A DNA stretch of 64,000 bases from Streptomyces fumanus (lineage in GTDB: Bacteria > Actinomycetota > Actinomycetes > Streptomycetales > Streptomycetaceae). This document shows, in pieces, positions 13,221 through 22,942 of the stretch. The translations under genes were made by a program, and so were the position numbers. Positions within the stretch are counted from its first letter, which is position 1. Each line of letters begins with the position of its first letter. The DNA lies in NCBI RefSeq assembly GCF_014655295.1, contig NZ_BNBI01000010.1, positions 310,001 to 374,000 on the forward strand. The letters are read 5' to 3'. Under the pieces are notes generated by a model. That model saw nothing but the letters and a program-made list of their open reading frames with translations, was not told the origin of the DNA and did no database searches.

Positions 13221-13246
13221 GCGGCGCCCCTGGCCAAGGGCGCCGC
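13221..13246 (+). terminator. Terminator between coaBC and metK
   Basis: GCGGCGCCC (13221-13229) and GGGCGCCGC (13238-13246) make a perfect 9-bp stem with an 8-base loop. The remaining sequence up to metK holds no recognised riboswitch. Confidence 0.7.
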
Positions 13247-13414
13247 TCATTGGGCAGAATGCGCGTGCCGCAGGTCACAGCCTTCTTGAGAGTCGAGACG
13301 GGTGGGCCCGCGGCCGAGCGCGACCGATAAACTGTTCTCGGACGTCGCCGGGTGCAGCTCCCCGTGCCGTCCAACCATGATCAGCCAGCAGCCGCTGCAA
13401 CCCCAGGGAGCGTT

Positions 13415-14623
<1,209 letters not shown>

Positions 14624-14638
14624 CACCCCGTCTCACGG

Positions 14639-14670
14639 GAGGCCCGGCGCCCTGGGGGGTGCCGGGCCTC
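14639..14670. terminator. Bidirectional terminator between metK and the TIR cassette
   Basis: GAGGCCCGGCGCC (14639-14651) pairs with GGTGCCGGGCCTC (14658-14670), one G-U pair in 13. It separates metK from the convergent cassette, whose last gene ends at 14677, and could serve both. Confidence 0.75.
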
Positions 14671-14676
14671 TGCGTG

Positions 14677-15804
14677 TCATGGAGCCGGGGTGCCATGATC
14701 CGGAGGCCCGGAGCCGTCCGCCGCACTGGGATCGCCACCGTCCGGATCATCCGGCCGTCCCGGTCCGGGACCGAAGCGCTGTCGCAGTTCCTCCGTCAGC
14801 TTCGCCGCGCCGTGTGTCTCCGCCAGCTTGAGGAGCCGTTCCGCGAACAGGTCGAAGTCCGGGTCGGCGGGGGAGACGCCGAACCACGCGAGGAGCGTGT
14901 CGACGGAGAGATCCGGGACCGGGTCCGCGTCCGGCACCGGAGTGGTCGGTTCATGGGGCCGCTGCCAGTACGGGAAGGCATGGCCGTTCACCGTTCCTCC
15001 GCCCGCCGCAGCCTGTGGCGCGAGGTGCGCGAACGGGGGCGCCACCTCTTCGTTGTTGGCCGCGGCGGAGAGCCTGGCGAGCAGGCCGATGCGGTCCACC
15101 GCGTCCTCCACCTTGTCGTCGTTCCGGGACAGCCACCACACCACGGCGCTGCCCGTGTTCTTGAGCACGTCGTCGCCCAGGTAGGCGCGCTTGCTGCGTT
15201 CGTAGTTCCGCTCGTGCTCCCACACGTCCTCGTCCTTGCGGACGTCGGAGAGCTTGGCGAGGCGCTCCCGGTCGTGCTCGGGGAGGACCAGGGAGACGTT
15301 CTGTGCCATCGCCGTGACCCGGCCGGTGGGGTCGGGACGCATGGTCGCCAGCGCCCCGTCGAGCTGGTGCTGGCAGAAGGCGCTGCGGTGGGGCGGCTGC
15401 TGGGCGGTCACCGCACGGGCCCGCTGGAGTACGGCGTCGACGGCCAGGCCGGCGGCGTTGACGTGAGGAGCGTCGGCCGGGGCGTCGAGCATCAGCCAGC
15501 GGACCGTGGCGGAGAACGAGAAGTCGTAGTCGGGTACCGAGCTGGGCAACGCCACATGGGTGATCCGGTGCTCCTGGCGCTGTGGCTCGGGCAGCGGCAG
15601 ATCGGGGTCCTCGCCCAGTCGCCGCGGGAACGGTTCGGGCGCCGGGGCGAGGACCTTGTCCGTGACCGCGGCGATCACCAGCATCAGTGCGGCCACGGTC
15701 GGCCAGGCCCACAAGGGCCACTCGGCGCTCAGGCCGAGGATGACCAGGATCAGGCCCAGGATGACCGTGACGAAGAGAGTCATGGTCCGGTGTCCAGAAC
15801 TCAT
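14677..15804 (-). CDS. Two-TM membrane protein, last gene of the TIR cassette
   Basis: A 375-residue protein of no family I recognise. Two hydrophobic segments (about residues 9-27 and 32-48, LFVTVILGLILVILGL and WPTVAALMLVIAAVT) form an N-terminal membrane hairpin, followed by a large soluble region and an acidic Pro/Gly-rich tail from about 335. ATG 15804 is used; ATG 15783 is possible. It starts 63 bases after the NTPase stop on the same strand, so it probably belongs to the operon. Membrane partners are common effectors or anchors in conflict systems, but its action is inference. Confidence 0.85.
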   Translation of the reverse strand: MSSGHRTMTLFVTVILGLILVILGLSAEWPLWAWPTVAALMLVIAAVTDKVLAPAPEPFPRRLGEDPDLPLPEPQRQEHRITHVALPSSVPDYDFSFSATVRWLMLDAPADAPHVNAAGLAVDAVLQRARAVTAQQPPHRSAFCQHQLDGALATMRPDPTGRVTAMAQNVSLVLPEHDRERLAKLSDVRKDEDVWEHERNYERSKRAYLGDDVLKNTGSAVVWWLSRNDDKVEDAVDRIGLLARLSAAANNEEVAPPFAHLAPQAAAGGGTVNGHAFPYWQRPHEPTTPVPDADPVPDLSVDTLLAWFGVSPADPDFDLFAERLLKLAETHGAAKLTEELRQRFGPGPGRPDDPDGGDPSAADGSGPPDHGTPAP

Positions 15805-15867
15805 GGGAGGCCCCCCGAATCAAGAAGATCCGTCTCCGGATCCTCGCTAGGAGATGTTTCGACGTCG

Positions 15868-17814
15868 TCAGGCGGCCCGGCCGTGGAAATCCAGGCCCTG
15901 AGCCGCGTCGATCGTCCGCAGCAGGTCGCGGACGGTGGCGGCGCGCTCGTCGCTGTGCCCGGCACGCTCCCAGTCGAGCGCGACCCGGTAGACGCGGCCC
16001 GAGACCCGGGTGTCCGTGGCCGCGGCCGCCGCGAGTACCGGCAGGACGAGGCGGCGGTGGCGGAGGTCCACACCGGCGGTGAGCCAGTCGCGGACGGGAG
16101 CGGCCCAGGTTTCGACCGGCCGTCGAAGCACCGAGCGCCAGCAGGCGATCAGGGACGCGCGGACGGTGGCGAACCCGAGACCGCGGAGCGGATCCGCCAG
16201 TTCCGTGAACAATGTCCGATCCGTCGGCCACCGGTCGTCTGCCAGACCGGCGGCCAGCCGGTCGAGCATCTGCCGGTAGAGACGCTCATCGGAGCCGGCC
16301 AGATCCAGTACCGCCTGCCGGGCATTGGCGGCGACCGGGCCGCGCGCACGCCGAGCGAGATGGTGCAGGCGCACCAGGGCCTGGTCGGGGTGGGTCAGAG
16401 CCATCGTCTGCGAGCAGACCGAGACGAGGATCTGACGCAATCGGTTGTCCGTCTCGGCGGAGGTGGCCCAGTCGTAGACGCGCTGCCGGAAGAAGCGGCC
16501 GTACCGCTCGTCGTCCAGGCCGATCGCGAGCGCCTGGGACGCTTCCGGCACGAACCGTTCCCAGGGCCGGACCGACATCCACCGTTCGGCCAGCCAGGCG
16601 AGGTCCTCGGGCCGACCGGTGCGCAGAACCTGCCGGCCGAAGCGGGTGATGGCCGCCTCCCGGTCGGCCGGACCGATCGCTGCGTCGGTCAGACACTCCT
16701 TGAACCAGTCCCGGAGCTGACGGCGGACGTCCGGCAGAAAAGTCCAGAAGTGGTCCCGTACGGCACGGTCGTACCCCTCGGCGCCGAAGCGGACGCGTCC
16801 GTCCGGTTGCGGTTCGACGCCGATCATGGAGAGCTCCGCGTGCAGATCGGCCCGGTCCAGGCGGGGCGTCGTGTCCGGTGGGTGACTCATCACGTCCAGC
16901 AGCGCGTTGGTGGCCCGAAGCACCGTTTCGGCGGTCGCTCCGTGAAACATCGCCGTGGAGATGAGAAGAGCTCTTTCCCGGCCGCTGCGCATGGCCGTCA
17001 GGTCCGCCGCCACCTGGGCGCTCCGGTCCTGCTGGACGGCCAAGGACCGGGCGAGCCAGTCCGGCAGGCCCCGGTCGGCCGGGGAGCGGTCCCGGCAGTG
17101 CCGTATCCGGTCGGCCAGTGCCGCCACGTCGCGCATCGGCGCCTTCGCCAAGTAGGTGAGCAGCTCGGCACCGCTCAGTTCCTCGGCCGTGGGCATGATG
17201 CCGACGGCCCGCAGATGACGCTTGAGCACCCGGTGGGGCGAAGGGCGGCCGACCTCCGCCACGAGGTAGCGCAGATCGGCCCTGAGGAGGTAGGCGAGGT
17301 GGTGCGGGAGCACCACCGCGAGATGTGCTCCCCGCCCGATGAGCGTGCTGCGCAGACCGGACAGCTCCCCTTGGACGTCCAGGTACCGCGACTCCTCCAC
17401 CTCCGACAGATCCAGCAGCAACCGGTCGCCCGGCCCTACGTCCCCCGGGTCGAGGAGAGAGGCGCTCTTGTCGTCGGAGGTGTCCGGGAGTTCATGGAGG
17501 CTGCCGTGGGTCTCGGGCAGTTCGTGCAGCAGCATCAGCGCGGCGGTACGGCGACCGCTGCCCGGAAGGCCGTCGATCAGCACCGTGTGCGTGTCGCGGA
17601 CGCGGTCGCGGGCACGTTGCAGTCCGGGTGGGGCCAGGAAGCGCTGGGCGATGTGGACGCGGTCCTCTTCGGCGATGGTGCGCGTCCGTCCCCGCGCTCG
17701 TTCGCGCAGTTTCTCCTCGGCGGTTCGTACGTAGAAGTTGAACTGGGCGCCGGAACCGCTGTGCACCGAGCCGTGGGCCTCGTTGACGAACACCCCCTCG
17801 TGGATCTCCGTCAC
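15868..17814 (-). CDS. P-loop NTPase of the TIR cassette
   Basis: A 648-residue protein. GTG 17814 overlaps the TIR stop (GTGA) and has GGAGG 9 bases upstream. A short Gly-rich motif (HSGSGAQFN, residues 18-26) leads into a P-loop domain: GLPGSGRRT at 82-90 is a Walker A variant with Arg for Lys, and RLLLDLS at 131-137 is a Walker B candidate. The remaining 500 residues are helical with no recognised repeat or catalytic motif. It may act as a sensor or scaffold NTPase (STAND-like). Whether it hydrolyses NTP is uncertain given the altered Walker A. Confidence 0.85.
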   Translation of the reverse strand: MTEIHEGVFVNEAHGSVHSGSGAQFNFYVRTAEEKLRERARGRTRTIAEEDRVHIAQRFLAPPGLQRARDRVRDTHTVLIDGLPGSGRRTAALMLLHELPETHGSLHELPDTSDDKSASLLDPGDVGPGDRLLLDLSEVEESRYLDVQGELSGLRSTLIGRGAHLAVVLPHHLAYLLRADLRYLVAEVGRPSPHRVLKRHLRAVGIMPTAEELSGAELLTYLAKAPMRDVAALADRIRHCRDRSPADRGLPDWLARSLAVQQDRSAQVAADLTAMRSGRERALLISTAMFHGATAETVLRATNALLDVMSHPPDTTPRLDRADLHAELSMIGVEPQPDGRVRFGAEGYDRAVRDHFWTFLPDVRRQLRDWFKECLTDAAIGPADREAAITRFGRQVLRTGRPEDLAWLAERWMSVRPWERFVPEASQALAIGLDDERYGRFFRQRVYDWATSAETDNRLRQILVSVCSQTMALTHPDQALVRLHHLARRARGPVAANARQAVLDLAGSDERLYRQMLDRLAAGLADDRWPTDRTLFTELADPLRGLGFATVRASLIACWRSVLRRPVETWAAPVRDWLTAGVDLRHRRLVLPVLAAAAATDTRVSGRVYRVALDWERAGHSDERAATVRDLLRTIDAAQGLDFHGRAA

Positions 17815-18563
17815 TTCCTCTCGCCTCCGCGAGGCGTCCGGGTGCCGAAGCCCTGCCGTATGCCGCCGTGGTTGTCCCCGGCGACGTAGTTCGTTCCGTC
17901 GCCGTCGAAGCGCGGACCGTTGTGCTGATCGCCCCGGCCGGCGTGCAGCGGAGCGTGGGTGTCGTTGATGTACGTCTCGACCGAGCCCGCGACATTGCCG
18001 ATGCCGCCGCTCTGCCGATCGGTTCGGACGGCGGCGGCTTCCGGCGCTCCGGACCCGGAAGCGCCGGGGGAGCGGTTGCCGTCCAGGGCCGCGAGGGCGG
18101 GCAACTGCCGTGCGAGACGGTCCCCGAGCCGGGCCAGATCGGTGTCGATGCTGCTCATGTGCACCCGCGCGTACTGGTACTCGGCGATCTCGGCGATCGA
18201 TCCGGGCAGCCGCCGCGGATCGAGCTGTTCCACCCCGCGTCCGACGAACACCGGTACGACCAGGGTTCCCGCATCGAGAGCCGCTTCGATCTCGCGGCGC
18301 ACCCAGTCGTCGGGATTGTCCAACGCGCGCCGAGCGGGTCGCTTCCGGTCGGGGACGGTCAGCCACCCCTCGTCGATCAGGGCGAGCAGGACCTCGCTGC
18401 GGCGGGCGGTCCGCAGCAGGACGTCCATTTTCTCACCCAGGTCGATGGACCGTCCGGCGAGGAAGACGCTGTCCGTGCCGAACCTGGCCGACAGTGCCTG
18501 GGCGCAGAGGTGCGCGACCTCCCTGCCGCCCTTGGTCCGGTAGTTGAGAAAGATCTCGTGCAT
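17811..18563 (-). CDS. TIR domain protein
   Basis: A 250-residue protein with an N-terminal TIR domain (about 1-150): IFLNYRTKG at 4-12 is the first strand/box 1, FLAGRSIDLGEKM (34-46) the BB-loop region, and DDWVRREIEAAL (85-96) holds Glu91 at the position of the NADase glutamate. The C-terminal 90 residues are Gly/Asn/His-rich low complexity (HAGRGDQHN at 207-215). Bacterial TIR domains commonly cleave NAD or make cyclic ADP-ribose signals. The ATG follows GAAGGGA and lies 13 bases after the regulator stop; its stop overlaps the NTPase start. Confidence 0.9.
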   Translation of the reverse strand: MHEIFLNYRTKGGREVAHLCAQALSARFGTDSVFLAGRSIDLGEKMDVLLRTARRSEVLLALIDEGWLTVPDRKRPARRALDNPDDWVRREIEAALDAGTLVVPVFVGRGVEQLDPRRLPGSIAEIAEYQYARVHMSSIDTDLARLGDRLARQLPALAALDGNRSPGASGSGAPEAAAVRTDRQSGGIGNVAGSVETYINDTHAPLHAGRGDQHNGPRFDGDGTNYVAGDNHGGIRQGFGTRTPRGGERK

Positions 18564-18576
18564 GGTCGGGTCCCTT

Positions 18577-19878
18577 CTAGGAGACGGAGCAGCGGACGGA
18601 CGCGGTGGATAATTCGGGCAAGAGGTCCCGTACTGCCGTGTTGCGTGAGTGTCGCCTCAAGGTCTGGCACAAGCGGTCCAGATCGCTCGAAACGGTCGCC
18701 GAGCGGACGAGGCGTACGGACGGCAGGATCTCCGAGGTGAGATGGCAGGCGCGGTCGATGTCTCCCGCCGCCGCGTGGGCCAGCGCTCGACGGACGCCGT
18801 AACGTGCCCGGGTGCGGGAGGCGTGCGCCGGGATGCGTGCGGTCTCCTCGTCGAGGAGCGCGGCTGCCTGCTTCGGATGGCCCAGGTCGTACAGGCACCA
18901 GCCCGTGAACATGGAGACCACGTCCGGTACGTGGGAGGCGCCCAGCACCGGCTGAACCGGATCGGCGGCGTCCTGTTCGAGCAGCTTCCGCGCCAGATCG
19001 AGGTTGCGCATGCAGGCGTCGTAATCGCCCTGTACGGCCCTGCCCTGTGCGAGGTGCTGCGCCGCCAGACCACGCACGCGTGCCGGGGCATCGCTGCCGA
19101 GGGCGTGGGCGGCGAGACCGACGGCTTCAGCGGCTTCCCCCCGGTAGAGACTGATCAGGGAGCGGCGGACCTGGGCGTAGCTGGCGAGACCGGCGTCCGC
19201 GCCGGCGTCCGCCAGTCCCACCGCTCGGTCGGTCCACCAGATCGCGGTGGCGTCGTCTCCGGACTCCTGGGCCATCCAGCCCGCGTACTCGGCGTAGCGG
19301 GAGGCGAGAAGGAGAAGCTGTCGCCCGGTGCGCCGACCACTGAGCGCGGCCAACTGTTCGAGGGCGTGGGTCTGGGCGACGAGCGGAGGCAGCACACTCG
19401 CGGGGCCGGACGACTGGCCCAGTCGCCGCAGTTGGTCGAACACCATGCGTGAGGCGTCCACAAGGGTCTGGGCCGCCTCGTCCACGGGAACCGCTGGACA
19501 GGCATCACCGGCCCGCGCGCCCAGTACGGACGCGGTGCCGGCCGTGATCAGGCCCCGGCGCGTCACGCGCTGGAACGCGCTGGAACCGTCCTTGCGCAAG
19601 TGCATCAACCACACCTCGTCGTCGCTGTGGGAGGAGACGGGCAGGGGCGCCCGGGAGGGCTGGGCGGTCTCCGCGAGGCGGGAGAGCGCGCCGTCTGCCC
19701 GCAGTACGGTGTCGCAGAGGCGGGCCAGCTCCGGGGTGGGACGCTTGAGACCGCGCTCCACCTTGCTGAGCTGGCTCTTGCTGTAGTGCACGCGCTGTGC
19801 GAGCTGTTGCAGGGAGAGCCGGGCGGCCATACGCCTCCGGCGCAGTTCCGACCCGAAGTCGTTCGGTGTCTCCGGCAC
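18577..19878 (-). CDS. XRE-family regulator with TPR-like C-terminus
   Basis: A 433-residue protein. An N-terminal helix-turn-helix (about 8-62, LSLQQLAQRVHYSKSQLSKVERG) is followed by VTRRGLITAGTASVLG (about 106-121) and alpha-helical TPR-like repeats to the end, an arrangement common in Streptomyces XRE sensors. GTG 19878 has GGAGG six bases upstream. As first gene of the leftward operon it probably controls the TIR cassette; a perfect palindrome lies about 80 bases upstream. No promoter is clear. Confidence 0.88.
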   Translation of the reverse strand: MPETPNDFGSELRRRRMAARLSLQQLAQRVHYSKSQLSKVERGLKRPTPELARLCDTVLRADGALSRLAETAQPSRAPLPVSSHSDDEVWLMHLRKDGSSAFQRVTRRGLITAGTASVLGARAGDACPAVPVDEAAQTLVDASRMVFDQLRRLGQSSGPASVLPPLVAQTHALEQLAALSGRRTGRQLLLLASRYAEYAGWMAQESGDDATAIWWTDRAVGLADAGADAGLASYAQVRRSLISLYRGEAAEAVGLAAHALGSDAPARVRGLAAQHLAQGRAVQGDYDACMRNLDLARKLLEQDAADPVQPVLGASHVPDVVSMFTGWCLYDLGHPKQAAALLDEETARIPAHASRTRARYGVRRALAHAAAGDIDRACHLTSEILPSVRLVRSATVSSDLDRLCQTLRRHSRNTAVRDLLPELSTASVRCSVS

Positions 19879-19957
19879 TTCGACCTCCGTCGCTCTCGGC
19901 CGGCAGCCGGGAAGCGCCGCGGTTCAGCCTGCGGCAGGCGGCTGGGCCGAACAAGAC

Positions 19958-19978
19958 GAAACGGGCGTTTCCCGTTTC
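19958..19978. promoter_or_regulatory. Perfect palindrome upstream of the XRE regulator
   Basis: GAAACGGG (19958-19965) and CCCGTTTC (19971-19978) form a perfect 8-bp inverted repeat with a 5-base centre, in the 233-base space between the XRE gene and priA. Two-fold symmetry and position suit an operator for the dimeric XRE protein. A second smaller palindrome (GCCTGC-G-GCAGGC) lies at 19927-19939. Confidence 0.5.
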
Positions 19979-20111
19979 CTCCTTCGGAGCGAAGCCGATC
20001 CCACCCGCCGTGTCGAGGGAGCGATTCCCGACCCGTTGACACCCCGCGTCGGCTGGGAACGGCACACGAGGCGCGACGCCGCTGTCAGTGCCGTTTGGTA
20101 AGAATGCTGGT

Positions 20112-22271
20112 GTGAGCAGCGACGATGAGCAGGTGGGCGGGGGCCGGGAGGGGGGGCCGCCCGAGCAGCTCGCGTTGATCCGGGAGAGTGTGCGCAAGGC
20201 GTCGGTGCCGCGGGCCAAGCCGCGGACCTGGCGGGGGGCCGCGCTGGCCGGGGAGCTGCCGGTCGCGCGGGTGCTGGTCGACAAGGGCGTGCTGCATCTC
20301 GACCGGTACTTCGACTACGCCGTGCCCGCGGAGCTGGACGCCGACGCGCAGCCCGGGGTGCGGGTGCGGGTGCGGTTCGGGGCCGGGCGGCACCGGGTCC
20401 GGCAGGGGCGGCGCGAGGGCGGCGGGCTGGTCGACGGGTTCCTCGTCGAGCGGCTCGCCGAGTCGGACTACTCCGGGCCGCTGGCCGCGCTGGCCCAGGT
20501 CGTCTCGCCCGAGCCGGTGCTGGACGCGGAACTGCTCGGGCTGGCCCGGGCCGTCGCCGACCGCTACGCGGGCAGCCTCGCCGATGTGCTGCAACTGGCG
20601 GTGCCGCCGCGCAACGCCCGCGCCGAGCGGCGGCCGTCCCCGGCGCCGCTGCCCCCGCCGCCCGCGCCCGGGCCGGGGAGCTGGGAGCGGTACGAGCGCG
20701 GGGCCGGGTTCCTGGCGGCGCTGGCCTCGGGGGGCTCGCCGCGCGCCGTGTGGAACGCGCTGCCGGGACCCGAGTGGAGCGAGGAACTGGCGCGGGCCGT
20801 GGCCGCCACGCTGGCCTCCGGGCGCGGCGCGCTCGTCGTCCTGCCGGACGGGCGGACGGTCGCCCGGGTCGACGCCGCGCTGACCGCGCTGCTGGGGGAG
20901 GGGCGGCACGCCGTGCTCACCGCCGACGCCGGGCCCGAGAAGCGGTACGCGCAGTGGCTGGCGGTGCGGCGGGGGGCGGTCCGGGCGGTGATCGGGACCC
21001 GGGCGGCCATGTTCGCCCCCGTCCGGGACCTGGGGCTGGTCGCGCTCTGGGACGACGGCGACGACAGCCACAGCGAGCAGCACGCCCCGCAGCCGCACGC
21101 GCGCGAGGTGCTGCTGCTGCGGGCGGCGCAGGACGGGTGCGGGTTCCTGCTGGGCGGTGTCGCGTGCACGGTCGAGGCCGCCCAGTTGGTGGAGACGGGG
21201 TGGGCCCGGCCGCTGGTCGCCTCCCGCGAGCGGGTGCGCGCCGCCGCGCCGCTGATGCGGACCGTCGGAGACGGCGACCTCGCCCGGGACGAGGCCGCCC
21301 GCGCCGCGCGCCTGCCCACCCTGGCCTGGACGACCGTCCGCGAGGGCCTGCGGCACGGGCCGGTGCTGGTGCAGGTGCCCCGGCGGGGTTACGTACCGCG
21401 GCTGGCCTGTGCCGCGTGCCGGGCCCCGGCGCGGTGCCGGCACTGTTCCGGGCCGCTGGAGGGGCAGGAGTCGGGGGCGGCGCTGCGCTGCGGGTGGTGC
21501 GGGCGCGAGGAGGGCGGCTGGCACTGCCCGGAGTGCGGGGGGTTCCGGCTGCGGGCCCAGGTCGTCGGGGCCCGGCGGACCGCCGAGGAACTGGGGCGGG
21601 CCTTCCCCGCCGTACCGGTGCGCACCTCGGGGCGCGAGCACGTCCTGGACACGGTGCCGGGGGCGCCCGCGCTCGTCGTCAGCACCCCGGGCGCGGAGCC
21701 CGTCGCCGAGGGCGGGTACGCGGCGGCGCTGCTCCTCGACGGCTGGGCCATGCTCGGGCGGCCCGACCTGCGGGCCGGCGAGGACGCGCTGCGGCGCTGG
21801 CTGGCGGCGTCCGCGCTGGTCCGGCCGCAGTCGGCGGGCGGCACGGTGGTCATCGTCGCGGAGCCCACCCTGCGGCCGGTGCAGGCGCTGGTCCGCTGGG
21901 ACCCGGTCGGCCACGCGGTACGGGAGCTGGCGGAGCGGGCCGAGCTGGGGTTCCCGCCGGTGTCCCGGATGGCCGCGGTCTCCGGGCCCGGCGAGGCGGT
22001 GGCCGAGTTCCTCGGCGCGGTGGACCTGCCCGGCGAGGCCGAGGTGCTGGGGCCCGTGCCGATGCCGGTCACCGCTCCCGGCGGGGCGCGGCGGCCGGGG
22101 GCGCCGCCGCCCGGTGAGCACTGGGAGCGGGCGCTGGTACGGGTGCCGCCGGGACGCGGGGCGGCCCTGGCCGCCGCGCTGAAGTCCGCGCAGGCGGCGC
22201 GGATGGCCCGGGGGGGCGCGGAGGGGGCGGTGCGGGTGCGGGTGCGGATCGATCCGCCGGACATCGGGTGA
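20112..22271 (+). CDS. priA: Primosomal protein N' (PriA), actinobacterial type lacking helicase motifs
   Basis: A 719-residue PriA homologue of replication restart. The N-terminal DNA-binding domain (ARVLVDKGVLHLDRYFDYAVP) is conserved, and paired Cys-x2-Cys zinc motifs are present (CAACRAPARCRHC, CGWC, CPEC). The Walker A is replaced by ASGGSPRAVW and the DEAH box by WDDGDDS, so it is probably not an active helicase, as in other actinobacteria. GTG 20112 is chosen by family N-terminus; it lies close to TAAGAA and may be nearly leaderless. Confidence 0.93.
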   Translation: MSSDDEQVGGGREGGPPEQLALIRESVRKASVPRAKPRTWRGAALAGELPVARVLVDKGVLHLDRYFDYAVPAELDADAQPGVRVRVRFGAGRHRVRQGRREGGGLVDGFLVERLAESDYSGPLAALAQVVSPEPVLDAELLGLARAVADRYAGSLADVLQLAVPPRNARAERRPSPAPLPPPPAPGPGSWERYERGAGFLAALASGGSPRAVWNALPGPEWSEELARAVAATLASGRGALVVLPDGRTVARVDAALTALLGEGRHAVLTADAGPEKRYAQWLAVRRGAVRAVIGTRAAMFAPVRDLGLVALWDDGDDSHSEQHAPQPHAREVLLLRAAQDGCGFLLGGVACTVEAAQLVETGWARPLVASRERVRAAAPLMRTVGDGDLARDEAARAARLPTLAWTTVREGLRHGPVLVQVPRRGYVPRLACAACRAPARCRHCSGPLEGQESGAALRCGWCGREEGGWHCPECGGFRLRAQVVGARRTAEELGRAFPAVPVRTSGREHVLDTVPGAPALVVSTPGAEPVAEGGYAAALLLDGWAMLGRPDLRAGEDALRRWLAASALVRPQSAGGTVVIVAEPTLRPVQALVRWDPVGHAVRELAERAELGFPPVSRMAAVSGPGEAVAEFLGAVDLPGEAEVLGPVPMPVTAPGGARRPGAPPPGEHWERALVRVPPGRGAALAAALKSAQAARMARGGAEGAVRVRVRIDPPDIG

Positions 22272-22344
22272 GGGGCCGGTGCGGGTGGTCGGTTCGCGGC
22301 CGGGCATGGTCCCGGCCTTCCGGACGCGGCCTGCCCTTGCGGAC

Positions 22345-22380
22345 ATGGCTCCGCCCTCCCGGGCAGGAGGGCGGGGCCAT
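22345..22380. terminator. Bidirectional terminator between priA and the HTH gene
   Basis: ATGGCTCCGCCCTCC (22345-22359) pairs with GGAGGGCGGGGCCAT (22366-22380) apart from one G-U, a 15-bp stem with a 6-base loop between two convergent genes. Confidence 0.8.
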
Positions 22381-22396
22381 GGGGGGACGGGTGAGG

Positions 22397-22942
22397 TCAG
22401 CCGTTGCGGGGGGACGGGAAGGCGGTGGGCCTGGGGTCGTTGCGGAGGGACGGACTGCCGGCCGTCGGCTGGGTCGGCATGGAGCGGGCGGCGGGGACCG
22501 TGGGGACCGGGGAGATGCCGCCGCCCACGTTCACCGGGCGGGTGCCCGGTTCGGGGGTGCGCTCGGGGTCCGCGGGGGCGGCCTGGGCGGCGGCCGCGCG
22601 GCGGGCGCCGTAACGGCGGTGCACGGCCTGCTTGGTGACGCCGAGGGCGGAGCCCACCGCGTCCCAGGAGAAGCCGAGCGAGCGGTCGAAGTCCACGGCG
22701 GCCGTGACCAGGGTCTCGACACTGTCCCGCAGCTCCTGGGCGAGACGGACCGTCGGGGCGGGGGCACGTCCGTAGACGACGAAGCCCGTGGAGGGGCCGG
22801 AGCGGCGGGGGCGGTAGACGTTGCCCAACTGGGCGGTGAGCGTGCGCAGTGCGTCCACCTGCCGACGGACCCGCTCGATGTCCCGCACCAGCAAGTGCAG
22901 GCTGGCCCGAGCCTGGGCGTCGTGGGTTGCGTGGTCGGCCAT
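22397..22942 (-). CDS. Small helix-turn-helix protein conserved beside priA
   Basis: A 181-residue protein. A helical N-terminal half with Arg/Leu repeats (SLHLLVRDIERVRRQVDAL) precedes an HTH around residues 88-112 (SLGFSWDAVGSALGVTKQAV) and a Pro/Ala-rich disordered tail. ATG 22942 with GAGAGG upstream is preferred to the TTG two codons earlier. Similar proteins lie between priA and fmt in other Streptomyces as I recall. Its targets are unknown. Confidence 0.82.
   Translation of the reverse strand: MADHATHDAQARASLHLLVRDIERVRRQVDALRTLTAQLGNVYRPRRSGPSTGFVVYGRAPAPTVRLAQELRDSVETLVTAAVDFDRSLGFSWDAVGSALGVTKQAVHRRYGARRAAAAQAAPADPERTPEPGTRPVNVGGGISPVPTVPAARSMPTQPTAGSPSLRNDPRPTAFPSPRNG

Noticed and set aside
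13247..13414. Possible SAM riboswitch ahead of metK
   Set aside because: I looked for SAM-I/IV-type and SAM-II patterns and found none of their conserved cores.
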